Source of the DNA: Candidatus Falkowiibacteriota bacterium
Lineage (GTDB): Bacteria > Patescibacteriota > Patescibacteriia > Patescibacteriales > SZUA-104
NCBI GenBank assembly: GCA_027020105.1
Contig: JALUVW010000047.1
Span: 1-14,040, forward strand
Direction: 5' to 3'
Length of the DNA: 14,040 bases
Part shown: positions 1-6,098 of the stretch, in pieces
Numbering within the stretch: the stretch's first letter is position 1
How the letters are laid out: each line of letters starts with the position of its first letter
Made by a program: the position numbers and the translations under genes
Notes under the pieces: model-generated
Databases searched by the model: none
What the model saw: the letters and a program-made list of their open reading frames with translations, nothing else
What the model was told of the DNA's origin: nothing

Positions 1-18
1 ATAATAAATAAGAATAAA

Positions 19-35
19 TTCGCGTTTCGCGAAAC
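19..35. repeat. Short palindrome upstream of the transglycosylase gene
   Basis: Two overlapping palindromes are visible: ttcgcg-ttt-cgcgaa (19-33) and the perfect 12-mer gtttcgcgaaac (24-35). They lie in the AT-rich 71-bp leader before the first gene. They could be an operator or the end of an upstream structure; nothing in the window decides this. No convincing promoter was seen in this leader. Confidence 0.5.
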
Positions 36-71
36 AAGAATATAAATTTAAAGAAAAACAAGGAGGAAACA

Positions 72-668
72 ATGAATAATCACGGAGGCCGCGAGAGGAA
101 ATGGCGAAAAACAAAAATAACTTTAATGTTAGCGATATTTATTGTTGTTATTTTTTGTTTTGGCGTCCGGAAAACGGAAGAAGCCGCGGTGAGTGATAGT
201 CGCCGCGCGCGCTTAATTGTTCTCCCGCCCTTGGATGGGCCGGAATGGGAGGATATGGTTGACATCGCGTCAACCGTGCGGGCGATAAGAAGCAAATTCG
301 GGCATATGATTGACGCGGTGTCCGAAGAGCACGGGGTTCCGCCGGAAGTCGTCACGGCCGTCGTGGCGGTGGAGTCTCTCGGCGACCCAACGGCCGTTTC
401 CCACAAAAAAGCCTACGGGCTTATGCAGTTGAAAATGGAAACCGCCCGCGATATGGGCATTTCCAACCCGTTCCATCCGTACGACAATTTATGGGCGGGA
501 ACAAAATACCTCAAAGAGCAGTGGGAAAGGTTCGGCTCGCTTAAATTGGCGCTGGCCGCCTATAATATGGGGCCGAACAGATTAAAAAGAAAAATCAAAA
601 ACAACTCTTTTGACCCCGATTATTATGAATATATAAGAAGGGTTGAAATTGTTTTAATGTATATGTAG
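72..668 (+). CDS. Membrane-anchored lytic transglycosylase (SLT domain)
   Basis: This 198-residue protein probably cleaves the MurNAc-GlcNAc bond of peptidoglycan at the outer face of the membrane. Residues 1-14 are basic, followed by one hydrophobic segment (about 15-31), so it is an N-terminal anchor or signal. The SLT catalytic domain spans about 73-198. It has the family's catalytic Glu in AVESLGDP (E101), then AYGLMQL (114-120) and AAYNMGP (162-168), followed by a YYEYIRRV motif near the C-terminus. The start is fixed by a strong Shine-Dalgarno (aaggagg, 60-66) five bases before the ATG; most other genes in the window have none. A terminator follows 14 bases after the stop, so the gene is probably the last of its transcript. 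The family is clear; the physiological role (cell division, secretion or remodelling) is not. Confidence 0.9.
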   Translation: MNNHGGRERKWRKTKITLMLAIFIVVIFCFGVRKTEEAAVSDSRRARLIVLPPLDGPEWEDMVDIASTVRAIRSKFGHMIDAVSEEHGVPPEVVTAVVAVESLGDPTAVSHKKAYGLMQLKMETARDMGISNPFHPYDNLWAGTKYLKEQWERFGSLKLALAAYNMGPNRLKRKIKNNSFDPDYYEYIRRVEIVLMYM

Positions 669-682
669 CTTTAGCCACATCG

Positions 683-716
683 GGGCGGTTGGCGTTTTTG
701 CCTATCGCCCTTTTTT
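683..716 (+). terminator. Rho-independent terminator after the transglycosylase gene
   Basis: A seven-pair stem (gggcggt with atcgccc, one G-U) continues after one mismatch as ggc/gcc, with a T-rich loop, and is followed directly by six T. This is a good intrinsic terminator. Confidence 0.85.
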
Positions 717-788
717 CTTGCAAAAATTGAATTATTTTTATATACTTTAAGTCATAAAACATTAAATATAAAATTATTTTATAATAAT

Positions 789-2633
789 ATGACAGCCAAT
801 GAATTACGGCAAAAATATTTGGAATTCTTCAAATCAAAAGGGCATAGCATTATTCCCAGCGATTCTTTAATTCCCGAAAACGATCCGACCGTGCTTTTTA
901 CCACCGCCGGCATGCATCCTCTCGTGCCTTACTTAATGGGGGAGAAACATCCCGGAGGAAGAAGAGTGGCCAACGCGCAAAAATGCGTCAGAACCGGCGA
1001 TATTGACGAAGTGGGCGATAACAGGCATTTGACTTTTTTTGAAATGTTGGGGAATTGGTCGTTTGGCGATTATTTTAAAAGAGAGGCGATTGAATGGAGC
1101 TGGGAATTTTTAACGGATAAAAAATGGCTCGGCATTGATCCGAAGAGACTATACGTAACCGTGTTCAAAGGCAATGATGACAGCCCCATAGACCGATTTT
1201 CAATTGATATTTGGCAAGAACAATTCGCGAAAGCCGGCATTAAGGCGGAAATTTGCCCTTACGGCGCTCCGATTAACGGAAACGCCGATTTTCGTATTTT
1301 CCCTTTGCCGGCCAAGGATAATTGGTGGGGACCGGCCGGAGAAACCGGGCCTTGCGGGCCGTGCACCGAAATGTTTTACGATGTTGAACCCGACAGAGGG
1401 CCGATGCGGAAAACGTTTGACGAAGAGGTTGACGAGTTTAGGGTTATGGAGATATGGAACGATGTTTTTATGGAGTTTAACAAGACGAAAGAAGGAAAGT
1501 TTGAAAAACTGAAACAAAAAAACGTTGACACCGGAATGGGCCTGGAAAGGACGATAGCCGTTTTGTCGGGCAAAAAAGACGCGTTTGACAGCGATGTTTT
1601 TTATAATATTTTTAATAAAATTGAGCAGCTGTCCGGGAAAAAATACAATGACTCGGAGAATGTGACCAAGGCCATGCGAATAATCGCCGACCATATCAAG
1701 GCGGCAACTTTTATAATGGGCGACGACAAGGGGATAGCGCCCTCCAATACGGACCAAGGGTATGTGGTCAGGCGCCTGATTAGGCGCGCCATCCGTTACG
1801 GCAAGCAAATCGGCATTACGGAAAAATTATGGACAAAAGAAGTCGCTAAAATTGTCGCGCATGATTTTTCGGGAGCTTATCCCGAACTGGGAAGGAACAT
1901 TGATTTTATAATCAATAATTTAAAGGAAGAGGAGGAAAAATTCGGCAAAACGTTGGAAAGGGGATTGAAGGAATTTGAAAAAGTGTTGAGCGTTGACGGC
2001 GTAACCGGGGCGGAGGCTTTTGACTTATACCAAACCTACGGGTTTCCGATTGAAATGACGAAAGAGTTGGCCGCGGAAAACGGGGTGAAGGTTGACGAGA
2101 AAGGATTTGAAGACGAGCTGAAAAAACACCAGGAACTTTCGCGCACGGCTTCCGCCGGAAAATTCAAAGGCGGATTGGCCGACGCGTCCGAGGAAACCAA
2201 GCGGCTGCATACGGCGGCGCATCTCTTGCTCGCGTCTTTGCGAAAGGTATTGGGCGAACATGTGATCCAAAAGGGCTCAAACATTACCGCGGAAAGATTG
2301 CGATTTGATTTTTCGCATCCTGAAAAAATGACGGACGAACAAAAACAAGAAGTTGAAAAATTGGTGAATGAGGCGATTGAAAAAAATCTGCCGGTTTATT
2401 GCGAAGAAATGAGTTTGGAGGAGGCGAAAAGACAAAACGCGATGGGCGTATTTGAATCCAAGTACGGAGAAAGAGTGAAGGTGTACACCATCGGAGAGGG
2501 CGAAAATATGTTTTCCAAAGAGATTTGCGGCGGCCCGCATGTGGAGAAGACGGGGGCGCTGGGAAAATTTAAAATAAAAAAAGAAGAAAGCTCTTCGGCC
2601 GGAGTTAGAAGGATTAAGGCCGTTTTAGAGTAA
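789..2633 (+). CDS. alaS: Alanine--tRNA ligase, compact form lacking the C-Ala domain
   Basis: This class II synthetase charges tRNA-Ala with alanine. The N-terminus is canonical for AlaRS. The catalytic core contains LFTTAGMHP (36-44), the motif 2 region FFEMLGNWSFGDYF (83-96), WGPAGETGPCGPCTE (180-194) and motif 3 GMGLERT (249-255). The tRNA-recognition region includes RIIADH (297-302). The editing site is present as HTAAH (H474, H478) and CGGPH (C580, H584), so mischarged Ser/Gly-tRNA can probably still be hydrolysed. The protein ends at 614 residues, against about 875 in E. coli. The C-terminal coiled coil and C-Ala domain are absent, and the linker before HTAAH is about 30 residues where E. 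coli has roughly 100, so the beta-barrel subdomain also seems missing. The ATG has no Shine-Dalgarno and is preceded by an AT-only inverted repeat (769-783). Confidence 0.95.
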   Translation: MTANELRQKYLEFFKSKGHSIIPSDSLIPENDPTVLFTTAGMHPLVPYLMGEKHPGGRRVANAQKCVRTGDIDEVGDNRHLTFFEMLGNWSFGDYFKREAIEWSWEFLTDKKWLGIDPKRLYVTVFKGNDDSPIDRFSIDIWQEQFAKAGIKAEICPYGAPINGNADFRIFPLPAKDNWWGPAGETGPCGPCTEMFYDVEPDRGPMRKTFDEEVDEFRVMEIWNDVFMEFNKTKEGKFEKLKQKNVDTGMGLERTIAVLSGKKDAFDSDVFYNIFNKIEQLSGKKYNDSENVTKAMRIIADHIKAATFIMGDDKGIAPSNTDQGYVVRRLIRRAIRYGKQIGITEKLWTKEVAKIVAHDFSGAYPELGRNIDFIINNLKEEEEKFGKTLERGLKEFEKVLSVDGVTGAEAFDLYQTYGFPIEMTKELAAENGVKVDEKGFEDELKKHQELSRTASAGKFKGGLADASEETKRLHTAAHLLLASLRKVLGEHVIQKGSNITAERLRFDFSHPEKMTDEQKQEVEKLVNEAIEKNLPVYCEEMSLEEAKRQNAMGVFESKYGERVKVYTIGEGENMFSKEICGGPHVEKTGALGKFKIKKEESSSAGVRRIKAVLE

Positions 2634-2635
2634 TA

Positions 2636-2672
2636 TTAGCAAAAATATCATAAAAAATATTTTTTTGGCTAA
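2636..2672 (+). terminator. AT-rich hairpin after alaS, possible weak terminator
   Basis: ttagc plus aaaaatat pairs with atattttt and gctaa, with a three-base bulge on the 3' side. It begins three bases after the alaS stop and ends just before the -35 box of the next promoter. The stem is poor in GC and the T run lies inside it, so termination is only plausible. Confidence 0.4.
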
Positions 2673-2677
2673 AACTC

Positions 2678-2706
2678 TTGACTTTTTTATTATTAAAATA
2701 TATAAT
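2678..2706 (+). promoter_or_regulatory. Near-consensus housekeeping promoter of the ribosomal operon
   Basis: TTGACT (2678-2683) and TATAAT (2701-2706) are separated by exactly 17 bp, an almost perfect sigma-70-type promoter. Transcription should start near 2713, giving a leader of about 99 nt before infA. It is the best promoter in the window and separates alaS from the ribosomal genes. Confidence 0.88.
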
Positions 2707-2710
2707 TATG

Positions 2711-2801
2711 TTATCGCGTAAATACTTATTTAAAATTTACCAAAAATTTTGGTAAAATTTTTAAATTTTGCCAATTTTTTGTTGTTTTAAATTCGCGATA
2801 A
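2711..2801 (+). promoter_or_regulatory. Structured 5' leader of the infA operon
   Basis: ttatcgcg (2711-2718), at the expected transcript 5' end, is exactly complementary to cgcgataa (2794-2801), which ends 10 bases before the infA ATG. Inside this clamp is a perfect 21-base palindrome (2736-2756, core accaaaa-a-ttttggt) with further imperfect pairing outside it. It may be an autoregulatory leader, or the inner palindrome may be a DNA operator. There is no Shine-Dalgarno before infA. The function is inferred from complementarity only. Confidence 0.45.
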
Positions 2802-2811
2802 GAGATAAATA

Positions 2812-3048
2812 ATGCCAACAGAAAACAAACCAGCCAATTCAAAAGATTTCATTGAGATAAAGGGGGAGGTCTTGGAATTAATGCCGGCCGCCACTTTTAG
2901 GGTTAAACTGGAAAATGATCATGAAATCTTAGCTCATTTGTCGGGTAAAATGAGAATCAACAGAATAAGATTGCTTCCGGGAGACAAGGTAAAGGTTGAA
3001 ATCAGCCCTTATGACCTGACAAAGGGAAGGATTACGTATAGATTATAA
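2812..3048 (+). CDS. infA: Translation initiation factor IF-1
   Basis: This 78-residue S1/OB-fold protein binds the A site of the 30S subunit during initiation together with IF-2 and IF-3. The typical IF-1 sequence is easily read: IEIKGEVLELMPAATFRVKL, then ILAHLSGKMR, then RIRLLPGDKVKVEISPYDL and GRITYRL at the end. The N-terminus is about six residues longer than the usual 72-residue protein. It is first in the operon behind the promoter at 2678 and precedes rpmJ, as in most bacteria, though secY, adk and map do not stand upstream. The ATG has no clear Shine-Dalgarno. Confidence 0.96.
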   Translation: MPTENKPANSKDFIEIKGEVLELMPAATFRVKLENDHEILAHLSGKMRINRIRLLPGDKVKVEISPYDLTKGRITYRL

Positions 3049-3051
3049 TCA

Positions 3052-3142
3052 AGATAACAGATAGCAGATAACAGATAGCAGAACGCGACTATAAATATTC
3101 GCAATTTTGCAACTGTTATCTGTTATCTGTTATCTGCCATCT
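3052..3142 (+). repeat. Heptamer-repeat inverted pair filling the infA-rpmJ spacer
   Basis: The left arm (3052-3081) is built from 7-nt units gataaca and gatagca, alternating twice. The right arm (3113-3142) is three ctgttat units plus ctgccat. The arms form a 30-position stem with 28 pairs (two G-U, two A-C mismatches) around a 31-nt loop. The structure starts three bases after the infA stop and ends five bases before the rpmJ ATG. It is not a terminator: no T run follows. Confidence 0.85.
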
Positions 3143-3147
3143 TAATA

Positions 3148-3261
3148 ATGAAGGTTAGGACTTCGGTTAAAAAAATTTGCAAAGACTGTAAGACAACTCG
3201 GCGAAAAGGCCGGGTACATGTTATTTGCAAAAATCCGAAGCATAAACAGAGGCAGGGATAA
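3148..3261 (+). CDS. rpmJ: 50S ribosomal protein L36 (zinc-ribbon type)
   Basis: This 37-residue protein starts MKVRTSVKKICKDCKTTRRK and ends KHKQRQG. It has the L36 zinc site: C11, C14, C27 and H32. L36 is a small late-assembling protein of the large subunit. Length and position between infA and rpsM are standard. No Shine-Dalgarno precedes the ATG; the upstream 30 bases are the right arm of a predicted hairpin. Confidence 0.96.
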   Translation: MKVRTSVKKICKDCKTTRRKGRVHVICKNPKHKQRQG

Positions 3262-3269
3262 CACAGTTC

Positions 3270-3344
3270 AGAGTTCATAAAGTTATAAAGTTTATAAAGT
3301 CTTTAACATTCGCGACTTTACAAACTTTATAACCTTATAACTTT
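3270..3344 (+). repeat. Inverted repeat of ataaagtt units in the rpmJ-rpsM spacer
   Basis: The left arm (about 3270-3301) has ataaagtt-type units repeated at 8-9 nt; the right arm (3314-3344) is its imperfect complement, with a 12-nt loop containing attcgcg. The core 3277-3301/3314-3338 has 23 pairs and two A-C mismatches; past a one-base bulge it continues outward to 3270/3344. It ends 11 bases before the rpsM ATG and has no T run. Confidence 0.8.
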
Positions 3345-3355
3345 TCACTAAATCT

Positions 3356-3748
3356 ATGGCAGTAAGAATAGCGGGGGTAATAATTCCAAATGACAAAAGG
3401 GTTGAGGTCGCCTTAACCTATATTTTCGGCATTGGCCTCAGCAAATCCCAAAAAGCTCTCCGGGAGGCGAAAATCAATCCCGACACGAGAGTAAAGGATT
3501 TGTCCGAAGACGAAGTGGGCAGGCTTAGGGAGTTAATTGAAAAAAAAGAAAGGGTTGAGGGAGATTTAAGAAGAGAGATAATGAGCAATATAAAACACTT
3601 GAAAGAATCGGGAAGTTATAGGGGAATGCGCCACGCCAAGGGTTTGCCGACAAGAGGACAGAGAACCAAGACAAACAGCCGCACCGTAAGGGGAAATACG
3701 CGCAGAACAATGGGCTCGGGCAGAGTCAAGTCGGGACAAAAAACATAA
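3356..3748 (+). CDS. rpsM: 30S ribosomal protein S13
   Basis: This 130-residue protein of the 30S head contacts 16S rRNA, the P-site tRNA and the large-subunit bridges. It opens with the family signature MAVRIAGVIIPNDKRVEVAL and YIFGIGLSKS. It has the basic C-terminal segment YRGMRHAKGLPTRGQRTKTN (about 88-107) followed by a Lys/Arg-rich tail that reaches the tRNA in known ribosomes. The length is slightly above the usual 115-126. It lies third in the operon between rpmJ and rpsK, the common order. The ATG lacks a Shine-Dalgarno. Confidence 0.96.
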   Translation: MAVRIAGVIIPNDKRVEVALTYIFGIGLSKSQKALREAKINPDTRVKDLSEDEVGRLRELIEKKERVEGDLRREIMSNIKHLKESGSYRGMRHAKGLPTRGQRTKTNSRTVRGNTRRTMGSGRVKSGQKT

Positions 3749-3752
3749 ATTA

Positions 3753-3827
3753 AGATAATGGATAACAGATAGCGGATAACAGGAAACATCCTTAATACTG
3801 CTATCTGCTGTCCGCTATCCGCTATCT
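3753..3827 (+). repeat. Heptamer-repeat inverted pair in the rpsM-rpsK spacer
   Basis: The left arm (3753-3782) has units gataatg, gataaca, gatagcg, gataaca; the right arm (3798-3827) has ctgctat, ctgctgt, ccgctat, ccgctat. Of 30 positions, 26 pair (three G-U) and four are A-C; all differences from perfect complementarity are transitions. The loop is 15 nt. The stem begins four bases after the rpsM stop and ends three bases before the rpsK ATG. Confidence 0.83.
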
Positions 3828-3830
3828 AAA

Positions 3831-4439
3831 ATGAGCGAAGACAAAAAGGACATAAAGCAAGAAAAAAATGAGGAAAAAAAAGCGGAGTCAAAGCCCGCCG
3901 ATGTTCAGGTTGAGAAAAGCGATGATGTTAAGCCGGTAAGTGTTCGCGCGGAAGAAACAGAAGAGGCATTGCCGGAAAAGATTGACGGCTTGGAAGAATT
4001 GCCGGAAGATATTAAGAAAAAACTGGAAAAGAAAAAATCCGAGAAAAAATCGCCGCGAAAAGGGAAAAAGAAAAAGAAGAAAACGGTAAAAACGGTCAGC
4101 GTGGGCAAGGTTTATATTAAGGCGACATACAATAACACCATTGTCAGCATAGCCGACGCGAAGGGCAATGTGATTTCATGGGCGAGCGCCGGTATCGCCG
4201 GCTTTAAGGGACCGAAAAAGTCAACTCCTTACGCGGCTCAAATTATCACCAGAATCGCGGTTGGAAAAGCCAAGGAGGCGGGATTAAAAGACGTGAGCGT
4301 GTTTGTTAAAGGCGTTGGAACGGGCAGAGAGTCGGCGGTCAGGGCGCTTAACGCCAACGGCTTGAATGTTACCTACATAAAAGACGTTACACCCATTCCT
4401 CATAACGGCTGCCGAAAGAGAAAGCCGAGAAGAGTGTAA
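3831..4439 (+). CDS. rpsK: 30S ribosomal protein S11 with a long charged N-terminal extension
   Basis: The S11 core (about 86-202) is clear: VGKVYIKATYNNTIVSIADA, WASAGIAGFKGPKKSTPYAA, the GVGTGRESAVRAL region and the terminal HNGCRKRKPRRV. S11 sits in the 30S platform near the mRNA exit and the anti-Shine-Dalgarno end of 16S rRNA. Bacterial S11 is normally about 129 residues; here about 85 extra residues precede the core. They are Lys/Glu-rich and probably disordered: acidic patches at about 41-60, then a basic run ending in six consecutive lysines (79-84). The extension is in frame with the only good ATG, which lies three bases after a spacer hairpin, so it appears genuine; a start nearer the core was not found. 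Confidence 0.95.
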   Translation: MSEDKKDIKQEKNEEKKAESKPADVQVEKSDDVKPVSVRAEETEEALPEKIDGLEELPEDIKKKLEKKKSEKKSPRKGKKKKKKTVKTVSVGKVYIKATYNNTIVSIADAKGNVISWASAGIAGFKGPKKSTPYAAQIITRIAVGKAKEAGLKDVSVFVKGVGTGRESAVRALNANGLNVTYIKDVTPIPHNGCRKRKPRRV

Positions 4440-4499
4440 ATTGAAATTTATGGTTGGGGATTCGGGTTATATTTTTAAGTAACCAAAAGATTATAATCT
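4440..4499 (+). other. rpsK-rpsD spacer without heptamer repeats
   Basis: This 60-bp spacer holds only a small hairpin (ggtta/taacc, 4465-4484) and a TATAAT at 4492-4497 two bases before the rpsD ATG. That TATAAT is too close to the start codon to serve rpsD as a -10 box. It contrasts with the hairpin-filled neighbouring spacers. Confidence 0.5.
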
Positions 4500-5132
4500 A
4501 TGTCTAAAAATTTAGATCCAAAATGCAAACAATGCAGAAGAATCGGGGAAAAACTGTTCCTCAAGGGAGATCGTTGCTCCACTCCGAAATGCGCTCTTAA
4601 CAGAAGAAACTATCCGCCGGGCGCGCACGGACCGAAAGATTCCAGGAGAAAAATAACCGATTACGGATTGCAGCTGAAAGAAAAGCAGAAAGCCAAAAAG
4701 ACGTATAACTTAATGGAAAAACAATTTAAGTTAACTTTTGAAAAAGCGAAAAAGCAATCGGGCGACGCCGGCGAGAATTTGTTTAAGCTTTTGGAGATGC
4801 GGCTTGATAACGTGGTGTATAGATTGGGGTTCGCTTCTTCGCGCGGGCAGGCGAGAGTGCTGGTCGGACACGGACATTTTTTGGTTAACGGCAAAAAAGT
4901 TGATATTCCGTCATACGTCGTTAAAATGGGCGATGTTATAACAATTAAAGAAAAAAGCAGGAAATCAAAACAGTTCAGCGCTTTGGCCGAGAGCTTGAAA
5001 AGCGCGGAGGTCCCCGGCTGGATGAATCTGGACATCAAAAATTTGTCCGGAAAAATATTGCACGCCCCGAGTTTTGACGAAATCAGGACGAATATTGACG
5101 CCCGCGTGATTGTGGAATTTTATTCAAGATAA
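4500..5132 (+). CDS. rpsD: 30S ribosomal protein S4 (zinc-binding C+ form)
   Basis: This 210-residue primary 16S-binding protein nucleates assembly of the 30S body and helps form the mRNA entry. Four cysteines at 9, 12, 26 and 31 form a Zn-binding N-terminal site (CKQC and CSTPKC), the zinc-containing S4 type. The S4 RNA-binding domain follows: MRLDNVVYRLGFASSRGQAR, VGHGHFLVNGKKVDIPSYVV and a C-terminal end IDARVIVEFYSR. Length is normal. In many bacteria S4 represses its own operon by binding the leader; no such site can be identified here with confidence. Confidence 0.96.
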   Translation: MSKNLDPKCKQCRRIGEKLFLKGDRCSTPKCALNRRNYPPGAHGPKDSRRKITDYGLQLKEKQKAKKTYNLMEKQFKLTFEKAKKQSGDAGENLFKLLEMRLDNVVYRLGFASSRGQARVLVGHGHFLVNGKKVDIPSYVVKMGDVITIKEKSRKSKQFSALAESLKSAEVPGWMNLDIKNLSGKILHAPSFDEIRTNIDARVIVEFYSR

Positions 5133-5139
5133 ACATAAC

Positions 5140-5236
5140 AATTCGAATCCGCGAATTTTTATTCAAACGCCTCGTGAGTCATTCGGATAAAAATCAATTC
5201 GGGGCGCTTCGGATGCCGATTCGGCGAATTCGGATT
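5140..5236 (+). repeat. attcgg-rich repeat cluster in the rpsD-rpoA spacer
   Basis: This 119-bp spacer begins with a hairpin aattcg-aatccg-cgaatt (5140-5157), followed by T5. Further on, attcgg occurs at 5181, 5197, 5219 and 5228, and there is a perfect palindrome gccga-t-tcggc (5215-5225). A TATAAT at 5236-5241 lies 10 bases before the rpoA ATG but has no acceptable -35 box. This may be a weak internal terminator/promoter region or another degenerate repeat family. Confidence 0.5.
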
Positions 5237-5251
5237 ATAATAAGCAATTTT

Positions 5252-6010
5252 ATGCAGACTATCGCGTTACCACAAAAAATAAAGTTTGAAAAAGGCAAAG
5301 AAGCCAACCAGGGAACAGTAACCATAGAGCCTTGCTATCCCGGTTATGGCACAACTCTGGCAAACGCGTTAAGGCGCGTTATGCTTTCTTCTCTGCCCGG
5401 CGCGGCCGTTGTCGGCGTGAAAATAAAAGGAGCCGACCATGAATTTATGGCATTGCCTCACATTAAGGAAGATGTTTTGGAGATAATTTTGAATTTGAAG
5501 CAGCTTCGCCTCAAACTGCACAGCGACGAAACGGTAAAATTGGAATTGGACGTTGCGGGAGAAAAACAGGTAAAAGCGGCAGACATCAAGAAAAACAGCG
5601 CCGTTGAAATTGTTAATCAAGACTTGGTCCTGGCCAATATTACGGATATGGCGGGCAATTTAAAAATGGAAATTTTTGTTTCGCAAGGTATCGGCTACGA
5701 AACGATTGAGGAACGGGGAAAGGAAGAAAAAAGGGAAATAGGGTATATTGAGATGGATTCAATGTATTCACCCATTTTATCCGTTGGTGTAAACGTTGAA
5801 AATGTTCGTGTCGGCAAAATGACCAATTGGGATAAATTAATCTTGAATGTGACAACCGATGGGACGATTACGCCAGAAGAGGCTTTTAATCGGACGGTTG
5901 AAATTTTAATAGAGCAGTTTAGTTCGCTTATCGGAAAAAAAGAGGAGGCCGAAGGCGGAGCCAAGGAAAAAAAGGAAGAAGAGGCAAAAAAAGGAAAAAA
6001 TAAAAAATAG
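5252..6010 (+). CDS. rpoA: RNA polymerase alpha subunit lacking the alpha-CTD
   Basis: The alpha dimer is the platform for assembling beta and beta'. The N-terminal domain is complete: MQTIALPQKIKFEKG at the start, GYGTTLANALRRVMLSSLPG (about 31-50), HIKEDVLEIILNLKQL, and TNWDKLILNVTTDGTITPEE near its end. The protein stops at 252 residues. After IGKKEE the last roughly 26 residues are almost only Lys, Glu, Gly and Ala, and the DNA-binding C-terminal domain of the usual 310-330-residue protein is absent. The ATG at 5252 was chosen because the family N-terminus starts there; an upstream in-frame GTG (5174) would add 26 residues read from repeat sequence. It stands between rpsD and rplQ, as usual. 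Confidence 0.95.
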   Translation: MQTIALPQKIKFEKGKEANQGTVTIEPCYPGYGTTLANALRRVMLSSLPGAAVVGVKIKGADHEFMALPHIKEDVLEIILNLKQLRLKLHSDETVKLELDVAGEKQVKAADIKKNSAVEIVNQDLVLANITDMAGNLKMEIFVSQGIGYETIEERGKEEKREIGYIEMDSMYSPILSVGVNVENVRVGKMTNWDKLILNVTTDGTITPEEAFNRTVEILIEQFSSLIGKKEEAEGGAKEKKEEEAKKGKNKK

Positions 6011-6013
6011 TAA

Positions 6014-6087
6014 AAAGTTTATAAAGTTTATAAAGTTCATAAAGTTTAATAGTAATTAACTTTATAACTTTACAACTTTATAACTTT
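6014..6087 (+). repeat. Inverted repeat of ataaagttt units in the rpoA-rplQ spacer
   Basis: The left arm (6014-6050) has ataaagttt-type 9-nt units three times; the right arm (6055-6087) is its complement with aactttata units. The stem has about 32 pairs with four one-base bulges, one mismatch and a four-base loop. It starts three bases after the rpoA stop and ends 11 bases before the rplQ ATG. It is the same sequence family as the rpmJ-rpsM spacer. Confidence 0.8.
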
Positions 6088-6098
6088 CAACTAAAGCA

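Noticed and set aside
780..785. TATAAT just before the alaS ATG as a leaderless promoter
   Set aside because: The transcript would start after the ATG. The similar hexamer before rpsD (4492-4497) fails the same way. They are better explained by AT-rich start regions.
1200..1808. Long open frame on the - strand inside alaS
   Set aside because: It lies entirely opposite a well-conserved gene, has no family features, and is a by-product of alaS codon composition.
3052..3142. CRISPR-like array in the heptamer spacers
   Set aside because: The units are 7 nt with no spacers between them, and the arrays are inverted pairs; no cas genes are present.
3753..3827. Spacer hairpins as intrinsic terminators
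   Set aside because: No T run follows the stems, and they lie between genes of a conserved operon that must be co-transcribed.
3905..4108. Phe-rich - strand frame inside rpsK
   Set aside because: The phenylalanine runs are only the complement of the lysine codons in the S11 extension.
5174..5251. GTG start adding 26 residues to RpoA
   Set aside because: The added residues come from the attcgg repeat spacer, and the family N-terminus matches the ATG at 5252.
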